Positions 9,177 through 18,909 of a DNA stretch of 64,000 nucleotides are shown here, one piece after another (the stretch's first letter is position 1; every line of letters begins with the position of its first letter). The stretch is from assembly GCF_026239695.1 (NCBI RefSeq), contig NZ_JAPIVS010000002.1, forward strand, positions 124,001 to 188,000. Reading direction: 5' to 3'. This stretch comes from Pedobacter sp. MC2016-15 (GTDB lineage Bacteria > Bacteroidota > Bacteroidia > Sphingobacteriales > Sphingobacteriaceae). A program made the position numbers and the translations under genes. The notes beneath the pieces were generated by a model that saw nothing but the letters and a program-made list of their open reading frames with translations, did not search any database and was not told where the DNA came from.

Positions 9177-10763
9177 TTAAAAAGTTGTGTCAGTCAGCTC
9201 CGCAGCATGACCAGGATAATCAGTTGTATAATGGAGGCCCCTGCTCTCTTTGCGTGACATTGCAGATTTAATGATCACAAACGCAACCTGAATTACATTA
9301 CGCAATTCACAAAGTTTCACCGAAACCTGGTTTGTTTTATAAAATGCTTCAGTTTCTTCATGCAGTAAAAACAAACGGCGCATCGCACGATCCAGACGGA
9401 AATCAGACCGTACAATTCCGACATAGTCACTCATCAGTTTTTGCGTTTCGCGCAGGTTATGCGTTACCAGGATATCCTCGTCAGACTGTACTACACCATG
9501 ATCGTTCCAGTCCGGAATATTATCAGGAATCACAATATCTTTGAACTTTTCTATAGCATCCAGATAGATTCTGTGAGCAAAAACAGGAGCCTCCAGCAAT
9601 GAATTGGAAGCAAGTCTGTTTGCACCATGCAATCCTGTCGAAGAACACTCACCACATGCATAAAGGTGGTTGATCGTAGATCTGCCATAATCATCCACGA
9701 GAATGCCACCACACATATAATGTGCTGCAGGAGTAACCGGGATCAGATCATTCGTCATGTCAATTCCTATAGATAAACACTTTGCATATATATTTGGAAA
9801 ATGCGCCAATATGTCAGCTTTTTTACGGTGACGAATATCCAGGTAAACGAAATCTTCACCAGATTTTTTCATCTCAGAATCAATGGCACGGGCAACAATA
9901 TCGCGTGGTGCAAGAGATCCACGCTCATCATATTCGTACATAAATTCTTCCCCGTTCTTTCTTTTCAACATCCCACCAAAGCCTCTTACAGCCTCCGAGA
10001 TCAGGAACGAAGGATACTCTCCGGGGTTATATAATGCTGTAGGATGAAACTGTATGAACTCCATATTCCGCAATTTCCCTTTCGCCCGGTATACCATAGC
10101 CATTCCATCTCCGGTAGCAATCACCGGATTAGTGGTGCTGGAATAGACATGACCGGCACCACCGGAAGCAAGGATAGTCACCTTAGCTAAGATCTTTTCA
10201 ACATCGTTAAGTTCTGTATTAAAGGCATATACACCAAAACAGTTAATATCTTTTGTCGTCTTGTCAACAAACTCACCCAGGTGATGCTGGGTTATCAACT
10301 CCAAACAGAAGTAATGTGTTAATATCTCTATATTGTCATTTTCATGAATTTGCCTCAGTAAAGCACTCTCAATCTCGTATCCGGTAACGTCTTTATAATG
10401 TAAAATACGATGATCGGAATGGCCACCCTCTTTTGCCAGATCGTAAGCCCCCGCGATGGTCTTATCGAAGTTAATTCCGTAATCAATGATCTCCTGAATG
10501 CGCTGAGGCCCCTCTTTTACAACGATTTCCACAATCTCCGGATCACATAAACCATCGCCCGCAATTAAAGTATCATGAATATGTTTTTCGAAAGAATCAT
10601 CCTTATTAACTACTACAGCTACACCTCCCTGGGCATATTTGGTATTTGATTCGTCTTCATTTGATTTGGTAATGATAATTACCTTTCCGTGCCTGGCAGC
10701 CTTTAAAGCAAAGCTTAAACCTGCAATACCCGACCCTATTACTAAAAAATCCGCGTTTTTCAT
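9177..10763 (-). CDS. nadB: L-aspartate oxidase
   Basis: A 528-residue FAD flavoprotein that oxidises L-aspartate to iminoaspartate, the first step of de novo NAD synthesis. The FAD-binding GSGIAGLSFALKAA is near residues 8-21, and the succinate dehydrogenase/fumarate reductase-type signature is seen in NTKYAQGGVAVV and EFIQFHPTALY. The C-terminal helical domain is complete. It is divergent from nadA, whose product uses iminoaspartate, across a 398-bp gene-free region likely to hold shared control. Confidence 0.96.
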   Translation of the reverse strand: MKNADFLVIGSGIAGLSFALKAARHGKVIIITKSNEDESNTKYAQGGVAVVVNKDDSFEKHIHDTLIAGDGLCDPEIVEIVVKEGPQRIQEIIDYGINFDKTIAGAYDLAKEGGHSDHRILHYKDVTGYEIESALLRQIHENDNIEILTHYFCLELITQHHLGEFVDKTTKDINCFGVYAFNTELNDVEKILAKVTILASGGAGHVYSSTTNPVIATGDGMAMVYRAKGKLRNMEFIQFHPTALYNPGEYPSFLISEAVRGFGGMLKRKNGEEFMYEYDERGSLAPRDIVARAIDSEMKKSGEDFVYLDIRHRKKADILAHFPNIYAKCLSIGIDMTNDLIPVTPAAHYMCGGILVDDYGRSTINHLYACGECSSTGLHGANRLASNSLLEAPVFAHRIYLDAIEKFKDIVIPDNIPDWNDHGVVQSDEDILVTHNLRETQKLMSDYVGIVRSDFRLDRAMRRLFLLHEETEAFYKTNQVSVKLCELRNVIQVAFVIIKSAMSRKESRGLHYTTDYPGHAAELTDTTF

Positions 10764-11161
10764 TGATTTCTGCTAACTCCACCGTCTTGTTAACAACGTT
10801 GGAAAAGTGTTAATTACATGTCTAAATAAATAGAGTAACTATTTAAGAATGTTTAAAGCTAAGGGAAAATGAGAATTACACACAATATTTTAAGTTATTT
10901 TTAAGCAACTTTGCATCAGTTATTAACGATTTACTCCACTACTAACAATTAACATATTCATATTGATAAGTTTTAAGTTCGAAAAATATCTGATTGTAAA
11001 TCAGCAGCTATTTGTCAGAAAAATCTCATTTACTTGTTAGTAACTATAGAACAAATCATTTTAAAGAATAAAAAGCCCGGAGTTACAAACATTACTAACA
11101 CACTAATAAACAATAGAAGTCTATTTATATTAAATAATTATTAATTATTGAAACGTTGAAA
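10764..11161. promoter_or_regulatory. Gene-free nadB-nadA divergent region with repeated TGTTAGTAA motifs
   Basis: AT-rich region with no convincing ORF. TGTTAGTAA at 11035-11043 has its exact reverse complement TTACTAACA at 11092-11100, and a near copy CTACTAACA lies at 10939-10947. A perfect small hairpin (CTGATT, loop gta, AATCAG) lies at 10990-11004. CAACTTTG at 10906-10913 is one mismatch from the -7 consensus on the + strand, which would give nadA a leader of about 240 nt. No regulator is identified; operator function is inference. Confidence 0.4.
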
Positions 11162-12154
11162 ATGGATACCTTAGAAGAATTAAACAGAAGAGGATTTGTA
11201 GAAGAAAGTATCGACCCAACACTTGATCTTTTTGATGAAATTGAAAAGCTAAAAAAAGAGAAAAATGCAATAGTGCTGGCGCACTACTATCAAGAACCTG
11301 ATATACAGGACGTTGCTGACTATTTGGGAGACAGTTTAGGTCTTTCTCAGGAAGCTGCAAAAACAGAGGCAGACGTGATTGTATTCGCAGGAGTACATTT
11401 TATGGCTGAAACAGCTAAAATACTTTCTCCGGAGAAAACTGTTCTATTGCCTGACGTAAAAGCAGGCTGTTCATTAGCAGATAGTTGTCCTCCACATTTG
11501 TTTAAAAAGTTTAAAGAGAAATATCCGGATCACCTGGTGATTACCTATGTGAACTGCACAGCTGAGTTAAAAGCGATGAGTGATATCGTTTGTACCTCTA
11601 CGAATGCAGTACAAATTGTGCAAAGTCTGCCAAAAGAGCAGAAGATTATATTTGGGCCTGATAAAAATCTTGGGGCATGGGTAGCAAAAAAAACAGGCAG
11701 AGATCTGGTTTTATGGAATGGGGCCTGTATGGTACATGAAATCTTTTCAAGAGAGAAGATTACCAAACTGAAAGAGCGCCACCCAAATGCTAAATTTATT
11801 GCGCATCCTGAATGTGAGGAAGCCGTATTGCAGATGGCAGATTACATCGGATCTACGACAGGACTGCTGAATTACTCTATCAACAATGAGGCAACGGAAT
11901 TTATCGTGGCCACAGAGAGCGGGATCATTCACCAGATGGAGAAAGCTAATCCTGGAAAAACGTTTATTCCTGCACCACCGAATAACAATTGTGCATGTAA
12001 TGATTGTCCTTACATGAAGAGAAATACGCTGGAAAAACTGTATTTATGTTTAAAAAATGGAAGCCCTGAAGTGACAGTGCCTTCAGATATTATTGCAGCA
12101 GCAAGAAAACCAATTGAAAGAATGCTGGAAATATCAGCAAGTCTGGGATTATAA
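11162..12154 (+). CDS. nadA: Quinolinate synthase NadA
   Basis: A 330-residue [4Fe-4S] enzyme that condenses iminoaspartate with dihydroxyacetone phosphate to quinolinate. Candidate cluster cysteines lie in [18 protein letters not shown] and [12 protein letters not shown], as in the family. Conserved [20 protein letters not shown] and [13 protein letters not shown] motifs are present. I place the start at ATG 11162 ([12 protein letters not shown]); a TTG two codons upstream (11156) also opens the frame but has no support. thiL starts 9 bp downstream. Confidence 0.96.
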   Translation: MDTLEELNRRGFVEESIDPTLDLFDEIEKLKKEKNAIVLAHYYQEPDIQDVADYLGDSLGLSQEAAKTEADVIVFAGVHFMAETAKILSPEKTVLLPDVKAGCSLADSCPPHLFKKFKEKYPDHLVITYVNCTAELKAMSDIVCTSTNAVQIVQSLPKEQKIIFGPDKNLGAWVAKKTGRDLVLWNGACMVHEIFSREKITKLKERHPNAKFIAHPECEEAVLQMADYIGSTTGLLNYSINNEATEFIVATESGIIHQMEKANPGKTFIPAPPNNNCACNDCPYMKRNTLEKLYLCLKNGSPEVTVPSDIIAAARKPIERMLEISASLGL

Positions 12155-12163
12155 AGAAAAATT

Positions 12164-13204
12164 ATGTTTGAAAATAAAGAGCGTACAGATCTGTCAGAAC
12201 TGGGTGAATTTGGCCTGATCAGGCATTTGACTGATAATTTTAAGATCAGGCATGAAAGCAGTATCAAAGGAATCGGAGACGATGCCGCTGTATTGCACGC
12301 AGGAGATAAAGAAATGCTGATCTCAACGGATTTGCTGCTGGAAGGTATTCATTTTGACCTGGCATACGTGCCCCTCATGCATTTGGGATATAAGGCTGTT
12401 CAGGTCAATCTGAGCGATATTTACGCCATGAATGGGGTTGCTACCCAGATCACCGTTTCGCTGGGCTTATCGAGCAAATTTCCGCTGGAGGCTGTAGAAG
12501 AAATTTACAAGGGTATAGAGCTGGCCTGCAATAAATTTAACATCGACCTGATCGGAGGAGATACTTCATCCAGCAAACAAGGCCTGGTGATCAGTGTAAC
12601 CAGTATAGGATTTGCTGACAAAGCTGATATTGTTTACCGCAATGGAGCTCAGGAAGGCGATTTATTATGTGTTTCCGGGGATCTTGGGGGCGCTTATGTG
12701 GGGCTTCAGATTCTGGAACGTGAAAAACAGATTTTCCTGGAAAACCCAAATATTCAGCCAGATCTGGAAGGTAAAGATTATATCATTGAGAGACAGCTGA
12801 AGCCTGAAGGCAGAAGGGATATTGTAGACCTGCTGGCCCAGATGAAAATTGTACCTACTTCAATGATTGATGTTTCTGACGGACTGGCTTCGGAGATCAT
12901 GCATATCTGCAAGGAATCTGACAAGGGTTGTACGATTTATGAAGATAAACTGCCTATTGATCCGATGACCTATGAAACGGCCAGGGAACTTGGAATAGAT
13001 CCTACCGTTTGTGCTTTAAATGGCGGTGAGGATTATGAATTGCTATTCACAATCAAACAGGATGACTATACCAAACTCAAACACGATGTGGATATCAGTG
13101 TAATCGGTCATATGACCGATAAGGCTTCCGGCAGTAAAATGATTTCCAAATCCAACGTTGTCCATGAGCTTAAAGCTCAGGGATGGAACGCTTTTAAGTT
13201 ATAG
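12164..13204 (+). CDS. thiL: Thiamine-monophosphate kinase
   Basis: A 346-residue ATP-dependent kinase that phosphorylates thiamine monophosphate to the diphosphate cofactor. It has the PurM/AIRS fold: N-terminal SIKGIGDDAAVL, STDLLLEGIHFDL, and NLSDIYAMNG with metal-binding aspartates, and C-terminal DVSDGLASEI and NGGEDYELLF. Length is typical. It follows nadA by 9 bp, so NAD and thiamine cofactor genes share a likely transcript. Its TAG stop overlaps the stop of convergent rmuC (TTATAG). Confidence 0.95.
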   Translation: MFENKERTDLSELGEFGLIRHLTDNFKIRHESSIKGIGDDAAVLHAGDKEMLISTDLLLEGIHFDLAYVPLMHLGYKAVQVNLSDIYAMNGVATQITVSLGLSSKFPLEAVEEIYKGIELACNKFNIDLIGGDTSSSKQGLVISVTSIGFADKADIVYRNGAQEGDLLCVSGDLGGAYVGLQILEREKQIFLENPNIQPDLEGKDYIIERQLKPEGRRDIVDLLAQMKIVPTSMIDVSDGLASEIMHICKESDKGCTIYEDKLPIDPMTYETARELGIDPTVCALNGGEDYELLFTIKQDDYTKLKHDVDISVIGHMTDKASGSKMISKSNVVHELKAQGWNAFKL

Positions 13205-14524
13205 AATATCGTCTTCAGTTAAGGCTGGGTCCAGAAATTTATGATCAATCTGTTTCGTAGTTTTTGCACCCAGCTTTTTTATTTTATCCGCTGTGTTGGC
13301 CAGGTTTCCGGCTCCGGAAGACAGCTTGTTCAGCGCTTTGTCGTACGCATCATGACTTTGGCGGATGTTTCTGCCAATACTCTCCATATCAGTGAGGAAA
13401 CCTACAAATTTATCATACATCGTACCGCTGAGACGCGCAATTTCCAGTACATTTCTGTTTTGTCTTTCCTGCTTCCATATACTGGATATGGTACGCAGGG
13501 TTGCCAGCAGGGTAGACGGACTTACGATGACCACTTTCTTGTCCCAGGCATAATTAAAAAGTTCTGCATCTTTTTGCACCGCAATCCCAAATGAAGATTC
13601 AATGGGGATAAAAAGCAAAACAAAATCAGGAGAATTAATCTGGTACAGGGCATGATAATTTTTACCGGAAAGGTCCTGAATGTGGTTTTTGAGAGAGAGC
13701 AGATGCTGCCTGACATATATTTCCCGCTCTTCCTCCGTTTCAGCAGAAACATATTTTTCATAGGCAATCAGCGAAACCTTGGCATCTACAACAATGTGTT
13801 TATCATCAGGCAGGTCAATGATTACATCAGGTTGTACCCTGTTTCCCGTCGATGTATTGAAACTCGATTGTATACGGTATTCCTGGTCTTTAACCAGTCC
13901 TGATCGTTCTAAAACGCGTTCCAGAATGATCTCTCCCCAGTTTCCCTGTTTTTTATTGTCGCCTTTAAGTGCTCTGGTCAGATTATTGGCATCTTCCTGG
14001 ATCTGTCTGCTTTGATCCATCAGCTGTGAGATCACGCCCTTGAGTATATTCCGCTCGTCTGACTCCGCTTTATACACACGGTCGACCTTTTCCTCAAATG
14101 CCTTGATATTATCCTTTAGCGGGCTTAAAATGAGTTCCATGCTCGCCTTGTTCTGTAAGGTAAACCTGGAGGTCTTTTCTTCAAGGATCTGACTGGCGAT
14201 CTGTTCAAACTGCAGTTTAAACTGCTGCTGTAGTTCTGCGATATATTTTTCCTGCTGAACTTGTTTTTCCAGCTGCGCATTGAGTATTTCTTCAGCTTTG
14301 ACTGCCCTGCTCCTTTCGTTCATGAAACCTGTCCTCAGGTCTGCCAGTTCATCTTCCAGTCGTTGTTTCTCCTCTCTGTAGTAGCTGAGACTGCGCTGAT
14401 GTTCTGCTTCCTTTACACTGAGCATTTCCAGATGTCCTGACTGCTCATTTACAGGCTTCTTAAAAAGAAGAAAAATTAAAGCGGCCATGACGATAACCAG
14501 TAATACAATGATGATACTATCCAT
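13199..14524 (-). CDS. rmuC: DNA recombination protein RmuC
   Basis: A 441-residue RmuC family protein. An N-terminal membrane helix (residues ~4-22) is followed by a long coiled coil (~35-200) and the RmuC domain, with GNWGEIILERVLE, QPDVIIDLPDDKHIVVDAKVS and FIPIESSFGIA motifs. The domain resembles PD-(D/E)XK nucleases, and E. coli RmuC limits inversions at short inverted repeats. Here that is of note because the same chromosome carries long inverted repeats near 39.1-39.5 kb. The 3' end overlaps thiL by 6 bp. Confidence 0.93.
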   Translation of the reverse strand: MDSIIIVLLVIVMAALIFLLFKKPVNEQSGHLEMLSVKEAEHQRSLSYYREEKQRLEDELADLRTGFMNERSRAVKAEEILNAQLEKQVQQEKYIAELQQQFKLQFEQIASQILEEKTSRFTLQNKASMELILSPLKDNIKAFEEKVDRVYKAESDERNILKGVISQLMDQSRQIQEDANNLTRALKGDNKKQGNWGEIILERVLERSGLVKDQEYRIQSSFNTSTGNRVQPDVIIDLPDDKHIVVDAKVSLIAYEKYVSAETEEEREIYVRQHLLSLKNHIQDLSGKNYHALYQINSPDFVLLFIPIESSFGIAVQKDAELFNYAWDKKVVIVSPSTLLATLRTISSIWKQERQNRNVLEIARLSGTMYDKFVGFLTDMESIGRNIRQSHDAYDKALNKLSSGAGNLANTADKIKKLGAKTTKQIDHKFLDPALTEDDIL

Positions 14525-14781
14525 TTGCTAATATTTTTATCAAAAATCTATATTATTAATCATTTTAACAAGCTTATTAGTAATGACTATGAGGTGTTCG
14601 TTTATTTGATGCAGATTTTTTTGGACAAAATTGTGGAATTTTTTTGCTGGGGAGATCTGTCCATGCGGACTTTTGGCCCTTAAATAGCCTGGTAACATTG
14701 ATTTTATGATTAATTAGACAGGATAATATGGTTAGGAACAATTTTTGATTTAATAAAAGGAAGAAAATACACAATAAGAAA

Positions 14782-15477
14782 ATGGGAGCCTATTTGATTT
14801 TAATTATTCCGGTACTGATTGCAAGTATGTTCGTACAATGGAGATTCAGGAGCAAATTTTCCAAATATGCCGAAATGCAATTAAATTCCGGACTTTCCGG
14901 GCATGAGGTAGCGGAAAAAATGCTGCATGACAATGGCATATACGATGTAAGGGTGATTAGTGCTGAGGGACAACTGACAGATCATTATAATCCTGCTGAT
15001 AAAACTGTAAACCTGAGTACTGATGTCTATTATGGACGTAGTGTAGCTGCTGCAGCTGTAGCTGCCCATGAATGTGGACATGCCGTACAGCATGCAAAAG
15101 CATACAGCTGGCTGGAATTGCGCTCCATGATGGTTCCTGTAGTCAGTATTTCCTCAAATTTATTACAATGGGTACTGATCATCGGTATATTGCTGATTGG
15201 TTTTACCGGCAATCCTTTGGTACTGGGTATCGGTGTTGCGGGGCTTGCGCTGATCACTATCTTTAGTTTTATCACACTTCCCGTAGAGTTTGATGCCAGC
15301 AGAAGGGCTTTGATCTGGCTGAAAAACAATCGTGCAGTGATGTATACTGCGGAAGAAAATTCACAGGCTAAAGATGCATTATGGTGGGCAGCAATGACCT
15401 ACGTAGTAGCTGCACTGGGTGCACTGGCAAATCTGCTGTACTACGCTTCAATGTTATTCGGAAGAAACAGAAATTAA
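14782..15477 (+). CDS. Zinc metallopeptidase, YugP-like (Zn_peptidase_2)
   Basis: A 231-residue membrane protein with an N-terminal helix (residues ~1-18), the zinc motif HECGHAVQHA (near residues 96-105), and about three more hydrophobic segments at ~120-175 and ~205-225. This matches the YugP/DUF2268-type neutral zinc metallopeptidase family. The second half keeps the conserved LPVEFDASRRAL. Substrate unknown. The 257 bp upstream are AT-rich and contain no gene that I can support. Confidence 0.88.
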   Translation: MGAYLILIIPVLIASMFVQWRFRSKFSKYAEMQLNSGLSGHEVAEKMLHDNGIYDVRVISAEGQLTDHYNPADKTVNLSTDVYYGRSVAAAAVAAHECGHAVQHAKAYSWLELRSMMVPVVSISSNLLQWVLIIGILLIGFTGNPLVLGIGVAGLALITIFSFITLPVEFDASRRALIWLKNNRAVMYTAEENSQAKDALWWAAMTYVVAALGALANLLYYASMLFGRNRN

Positions 15478-15498
15478 GTTTAAAGGTACCTGTGCCGC

Positions 15499-15885
15499 TT
15501 AATTTAAGCGGTAAGGTACTATCAATTGAAATTCAGGGATGTCTACAGTCAAATCTGTATCATCAGCCATACGGTGCATCAGGTAAGTGCCGGACATTGA
15601 TCCGATATCGGTGGTCAGATTACAACCTGAAACATAAGAATAACTATCTCCGGGTTCGATCACAGGCTGTATACCCACTACACCCTCACCTTCAACTTCA
15701 CGCTGGGTACCATTAGAGTCAAAAATAAACCATTGACGGCGCATTAACTGCACGGCATAGTCTGACAGATTTTCTACAGTGATCTGGTAAGCAAACATGA
15801 AATGTTCTTTTTCGGGATTGGAATATTCTTCCTGATAAACAGTATCAACTGAAATTTTTACGCCCTGTGTAATTGCTGTAACCAT
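15499..15885 (-). CDS. apaG: ApaG domain protein
   Basis: A 128-residue single-domain protein of the ApaG/DUF525 family with an FN3-like beta-sandwich. Conserved motifs are FAYQITVENLSDYAVQL-like, RRQWFIFDSNG, EGVVGIQPVIEPG and MSGTYLM. E. coli ApaG is linked to Co2+/Mg2+ efflux; the biochemical role is not established. A 34-bp gap separates it from dusB upstream on the same strand. Confidence 0.93.
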   Translation of the reverse strand: MVTAITQGVKISVDTVYQEEYSNPEKEHFMFAYQITVENLSDYAVQLMRRQWFIFDSNGTQREVEGEGVVGIQPVIEPGDSYSYVSGCNLTTDIGSMSGTYLMHRMADDTDLTVDIPEFQLIVPYRLN

Positions 15886-15919
15886 TTTAAAGATATTTAT
15901 AAGCAGTGTTTTTCAAAAA

Positions 15920-16927
15920 TCAAGCCATTTCACCATCAGGTAAGATGTATTGATATTTATCTGACACTTCGTCTAAGATAGCATGAATGGTTTCGATATT
16001 GTCTTCTTTAACCAATAACATGCGGTAATTTTTGAAGTCGGGCAAACCTTTGAAATAATTGGCATAATGGCGTCTCATTTCAAAAATACCCACTTTTTGA
16101 CCTTTCCAGGCAATTGATTTATCAAGATGGGTGCGGCAAACTGCTACCCTTTCTTCTACAGTTGGGCCCGCCAGCTTTTCTCCGGTTTTGAAGTAATGTG
16201 CAATCTCCCTGAAAATCCATGGATAGCCTATTGCTGCCCTCCCTATCATGATACCATCTACTTCAAACTCACGTCGCCAGGCGAAAGCTTTTTCCGGACT
16301 GTCCACATCTCCATTTCCAAAAACAGGAATTTTAATCCGCGGGTTTCTCTTGATATCACGGATCATGCGCCAGTCTGCTTCACCCTTATACATCTGTGAT
16401 CTGGTCCTTCCATGAATAGTCAGGGCCTGTATCCCGATATCCTGAAGCCTTTCGGCAACCTCATCTACGTTTTTGGTATTGTCATCCCAGCCCAGCCTTG
16501 TTTTCACGGTCACTGGTAGATGGGTAGCCCTCACTACGGCATCAGTCATCTTTACCATCTTGTCAATATCCTGCAGCAAGGCAGAACCAGCGCCCTTACA
16601 GGCCACCTGTTTTACCGGACAGCCATAATTGATATCGATCAGATCTGGTTTTGCGAGGGTAGCGATCTCCGTAGCTTCGTGCATGGTAGATATCTCGCTG
16701 CCAAAAATCTGGATACCGATGGGTCTTTCGTATTCAAATATGTCAAGTTTCTGGCGACTTTTAGCGGCATCCCGTATCAGTCCCTCAGAAGAAATAAATT
16801 CTGTGTACATCATGTCCACTCCGCTTTGTTTACATACAAAACGGAAAGGGGGATCGCTCACATCTTCCATGGGTGCAAGCAATAAAGGGAACTCTCCCAG
16901 GTCAATATTTCCTATCTTTACAGACAT
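15920..16927 (-). CDS. dusB: tRNA-dihydrouridine synthase (DusB-like)
   Basis: A 335-residue FMN enzyme reducing specific uridines in tRNA to dihydrouridine. TIM-barrel motifs include LLLAPMEDVSDPPFR, the catalytic-cysteine region DINYGCPVKQVACKGAG, TVKTRLGWD, ALTIHGRTR and FGNGDVDSPEKA, with GIMIGRAAIGYPWIF near the phosphate-binding end. I choose ATG at 16927: the longer frame would begin at a TTG (16960) that lies inside an exact -7 promoter element, so that start would be upstream of the transcript. Confidence 0.95.
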   Translation of the reverse strand: MSVKIGNIDLGEFPLLLAPMEDVSDPPFRFVCKQSGVDMMYTEFISSEGLIRDAAKSRQKLDIFEYERPIGIQIFGSEISTMHEATEIATLAKPDLIDINYGCPVKQVACKGAGSALLQDIDKMVKMTDAVVRATHLPVTVKTRLGWDDNTKNVDEVAERLQDIGIQALTIHGRTRSQMYKGEADWRMIRDIKRNPRIKIPVFGNGDVDSPEKAFAWRREFEVDGIMIGRAAIGYPWIFREIAHYFKTGEKLAGPTVEERVAVCRTHLDKSIAWKGQKVGIFEMRRHYANYFKGLPDFKNYRMLLVKEDNIETIHAILDEVSDKYQYILPDGEMA

Positions 16928-16957
16928 TTTTCTATCTTCAGTCCAAAATTTAAGATA

Positions 16958-16965
16958 CAAAGGTA
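16958..16965 (-). promoter_or_regulatory. -7 element for dusB
   Basis: The minus strand reads TACCTTTG, an exact TAnnTTTG match, 30 nt before the chosen dusB ATG. It overlaps the alternative TTG start and so argues against it. No clear -33 element is seen. Confidence 0.5.
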
Positions 16966-16980
16966 CAAAAATCCCTAATA

Positions 16981-17913
16981 ATGAATTTCAGTCTGGCACC
17001 AAGAGAAGAAAAATCTGCTTATACCCAATTGCTTATCCTTGCCTGTTATGCACTGGCAGGAGCAGTAGTAGGATCATTATTAAGTGTCGTTGCACTGGTT
17101 GCCTTATACGGGATGGAGATCATGCAAAACACGATGGCATTGTCAACAGGAGACCCTGCGTATCTGGCCGGGCTGCGGATCGCCCAGTCGCTCACCTCCC
17201 TTTGTTTGTTCTTAATACCACCTGTGCTGCTTGCAATTACCGAAAAGACACGTATCACCACATTTTACGGATTTAAAAGACCGAAGCCTGTACTCCTGCT
17301 GATCGTACTGCTGATCATGTTGTCATCGCTGCCGCTCATGGAGTGGCTTACGCTGAGTAATCAGAAAATGGTTTTACCTGAGTATTTAAAATCAGTGGAA
17401 AACTGGATGCGTGAGAAAGAGGCTGCGGCGATGAATATGACGATCTTATTACTAAGGATCAGGGGTTTTGGGGAGTTTTTGGTGAATATTCTGATCATTG
17501 CCTTGTTACCGGCAGTTGCTGAAGAACTACTTTTCAGGGGTGGAGTACAACGATCTTTCAGCAGGATGTTTCGTAATCCGCATATCGCAATCTGGGTATC
17601 TGCGTTTATTTTCAGTGCCATTCACATGCAGTTTTTCGGATTTTTTCCGAGGCTGATTTTGGGAGCTGCATTCGGATATATCTATCTGTGGACAGGCAGC
17701 TTATGGTATGCCATGCTGGCCCATTTCCTGAACAATGCTTATGCAGTTTGCCAGGCCTGGTATATGCAGACGCATGGTATTCCGCTTGACCAGGTAGATA
17801 ATTCTGCATATTTTCCATGGTATGCATATGTTATTAGCTTAATTTTGAGCATATTTTTATTTAAATATCTAAAAGATAAAACCACACAGAGCGATGGAAA
17901 ACAATTGGGTTAA
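16981..17913 (+). CDS. CPBP family intramembrane glutamic endopeptidase
   Basis: A 310-residue polytopic membrane protein of the Rce1/CAAX-protease (Abi, CPBP) family. The catalytic motif EELLFRGGVQ is near residues 181-190, and a second motif with the conserved histidine, SAIHMQFF, is near residue 217, followed by LAHFLNNA. About seven hydrophobic segments are seen. Bacterial members include bacteriocin-immunity and sigma-factor pathway proteases; the substrate here is unknown. The 3' end overlaps the DUF2007 gene by 20 bp, giving a tight operon with DUF2007 and cdsA. Confidence 0.9.
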   Translation: MNFSLAPREEKSAYTQLLILACYALAGAVVGSLLSVVALVALYGMEIMQNTMALSTGDPAYLAGLRIAQSLTSLCLFLIPPVLLAITEKTRITTFYGFKRPKPVLLLIVLLIMLSSLPLMEWLTLSNQKMVLPEYLKSVENWMREKEAAAMNMTILLLRIRGFGEFLVNILIIALLPAVAEELLFRGGVQRSFSRMFRNPHIAIWVSAFIFSAIHMQFFGFFPRLILGAAFGYIYLWTGSLWYAMLAHFLNNAYAVCQAWYMQTHGIPLDQVDNSAYFPWYAYVISLILSIFLFKYLKDKTTQSDGKQLG

Positions 17914-18103
17914 GGTTTATACAACACAGGATGCAATTTCGGCAGAAATCATCAAACAGGGATTGGTAGAGAATGATATCGCTGCGGTAATCATGAATAA
18001 AAAAGATTCTTCATACCAGAATTTCGGACTGGTAGATGTGATGGTGAATGCAGCTGATCAGGAAGCTGCCGAAGCCTATATTAAATCTACTGAAAGCGAA
18101 TGA
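17894..18103 (+). CDS. DUF2007 domain-containing protein
   Basis: A 69-residue protein beginning MENNWVKVYTTQDAISAEI and ending in a helix that contains DQEAAEAYI. It matches the small 'putative signal transducing protein' DUF2007 family, with a compact ferredoxin-like beta-alpha-beta pattern. Function unknown. It overlaps the end of the CPBP gene by 20 bp and the start of cdsA by 4 bp (ATGA), so it is translationally linked to both. Confidence 0.85.
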   Translation: MENNWVKVYTTQDAISAEIIKQGLVENDIAAVIMNKKDSSYQNFGLVDVMVNAADQEAAEAYIKSTESE

Positions 18104-18909
18104 AAACAAGGGCAATAACGGCGTTTTTCTTCACTATTGTGATGCTGGGCTCTATTTTCCTGGGAGCATATACCTTTACCGGATTTTATTTACTGCTGAG
18201 CGTATTTGCGCTGGCGGAATTTTATAAGCTGATCGGTACAGCGGAGGTTAAACCTCATGCTGCTGTCGGATTAACCGCCAGTGCGGTGATATTTTTGCTG
18301 ACGGCAAGTTATCATTTCTTTGCAGTAGATACCAAATACCTGCTGCTGCTGATTCCACTGGTATTCTCTGTATTTCTTTTTGAGTTGTACAGAAAGGATA
18401 AAACACCCTTTACCAATATTGCATTTACGTTTACGGGTTTGTTTTTTGTCACTATTCCCTTTTGTTTCTACTATTCCCTGGGCTTTCTGAGTGATTGGAA
18501 CCTCTATAACTTTCACCTGCCACTGGCATTTTTACTGATGTTATGGGCAAGTGATACAGGAGCTTATCTCTTTGGCAGAAAACTGGGGGCACATAAACTA
18601 TTTGAACGTCACTCACCAAAGAAAACCTGGGAGGGATTTTTTGGGGGCATGTTTACCAGTGTACTCGTTTCCTTTATCGTATCTTTCTTTTTTACAGAAA
18701 TCAGTTTCCTGATCTGGGCCGGAATGGCGGTGCTGATCGTGAGTTTTGGAACCTTGGGAGATCTGGTAGAGTCTATGCTGAAAAGGAGCTTAAACGCCAA
18801 GGATTCCGGCAATCTTTTACCAGGACATGGCGGCTTGCTGGACAGGTTTGACGGCTTGTTGATTGCTGCCCCTATCGTATTTGCTTATCTGTATCTGGTA
18901 TTAAATTAG
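18100..18909 (+). CDS. cdsA: Phosphatidate cytidylyltransferase
   Basis: A 269-residue inner-membrane enzyme that makes CDP-diacylglycerol from phosphatidate and CTP. It has about seven to eight hydrophobic helices. The family signature near residues 227-251 reads SMLKRSLNAKDSGNLLPGHG and continues GLLDRFDG. The conserved WASDTGAYLFGRKLG and SPKKTWEGFFGG are also present. Its product feeds phosphatidylserine synthesis, linking it to psd at 39.5 kb. Its stop interlocks with that of the convergent DUF3820 gene (TTAG). Confidence 0.95.
   Translation: MKTRAITAFFFTIVMLGSIFLGAYTFTGFYLLLSVFALAEFYKLIGTAEVKPHAAVGLTASAVIFLLTASYHFFAVDTKYLLLLIPLVFSVFLFELYRKDKTPFTNIAFTFTGLFFVTIPFCFYYSLGFLSDWNLYNFHLPLAFLLMLWASDTGAYLFGRKLGAHKLFERHSPKKTWEGFFGGMFTSVLVSFIVSFFFTEISFLIWAGMAVLIVSFGTLGDLVESMLKRSLNAKDSGNLLPGHGGLLDRFDGLLIAAPIVFAYLYLVLN

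Noticed and set aside
16629..17276. 215-codon frame spanning the dusB start and the CPBP start
   Set aside because: It overlaps two well-supported genes on opposite strands and has no recognisable domain.
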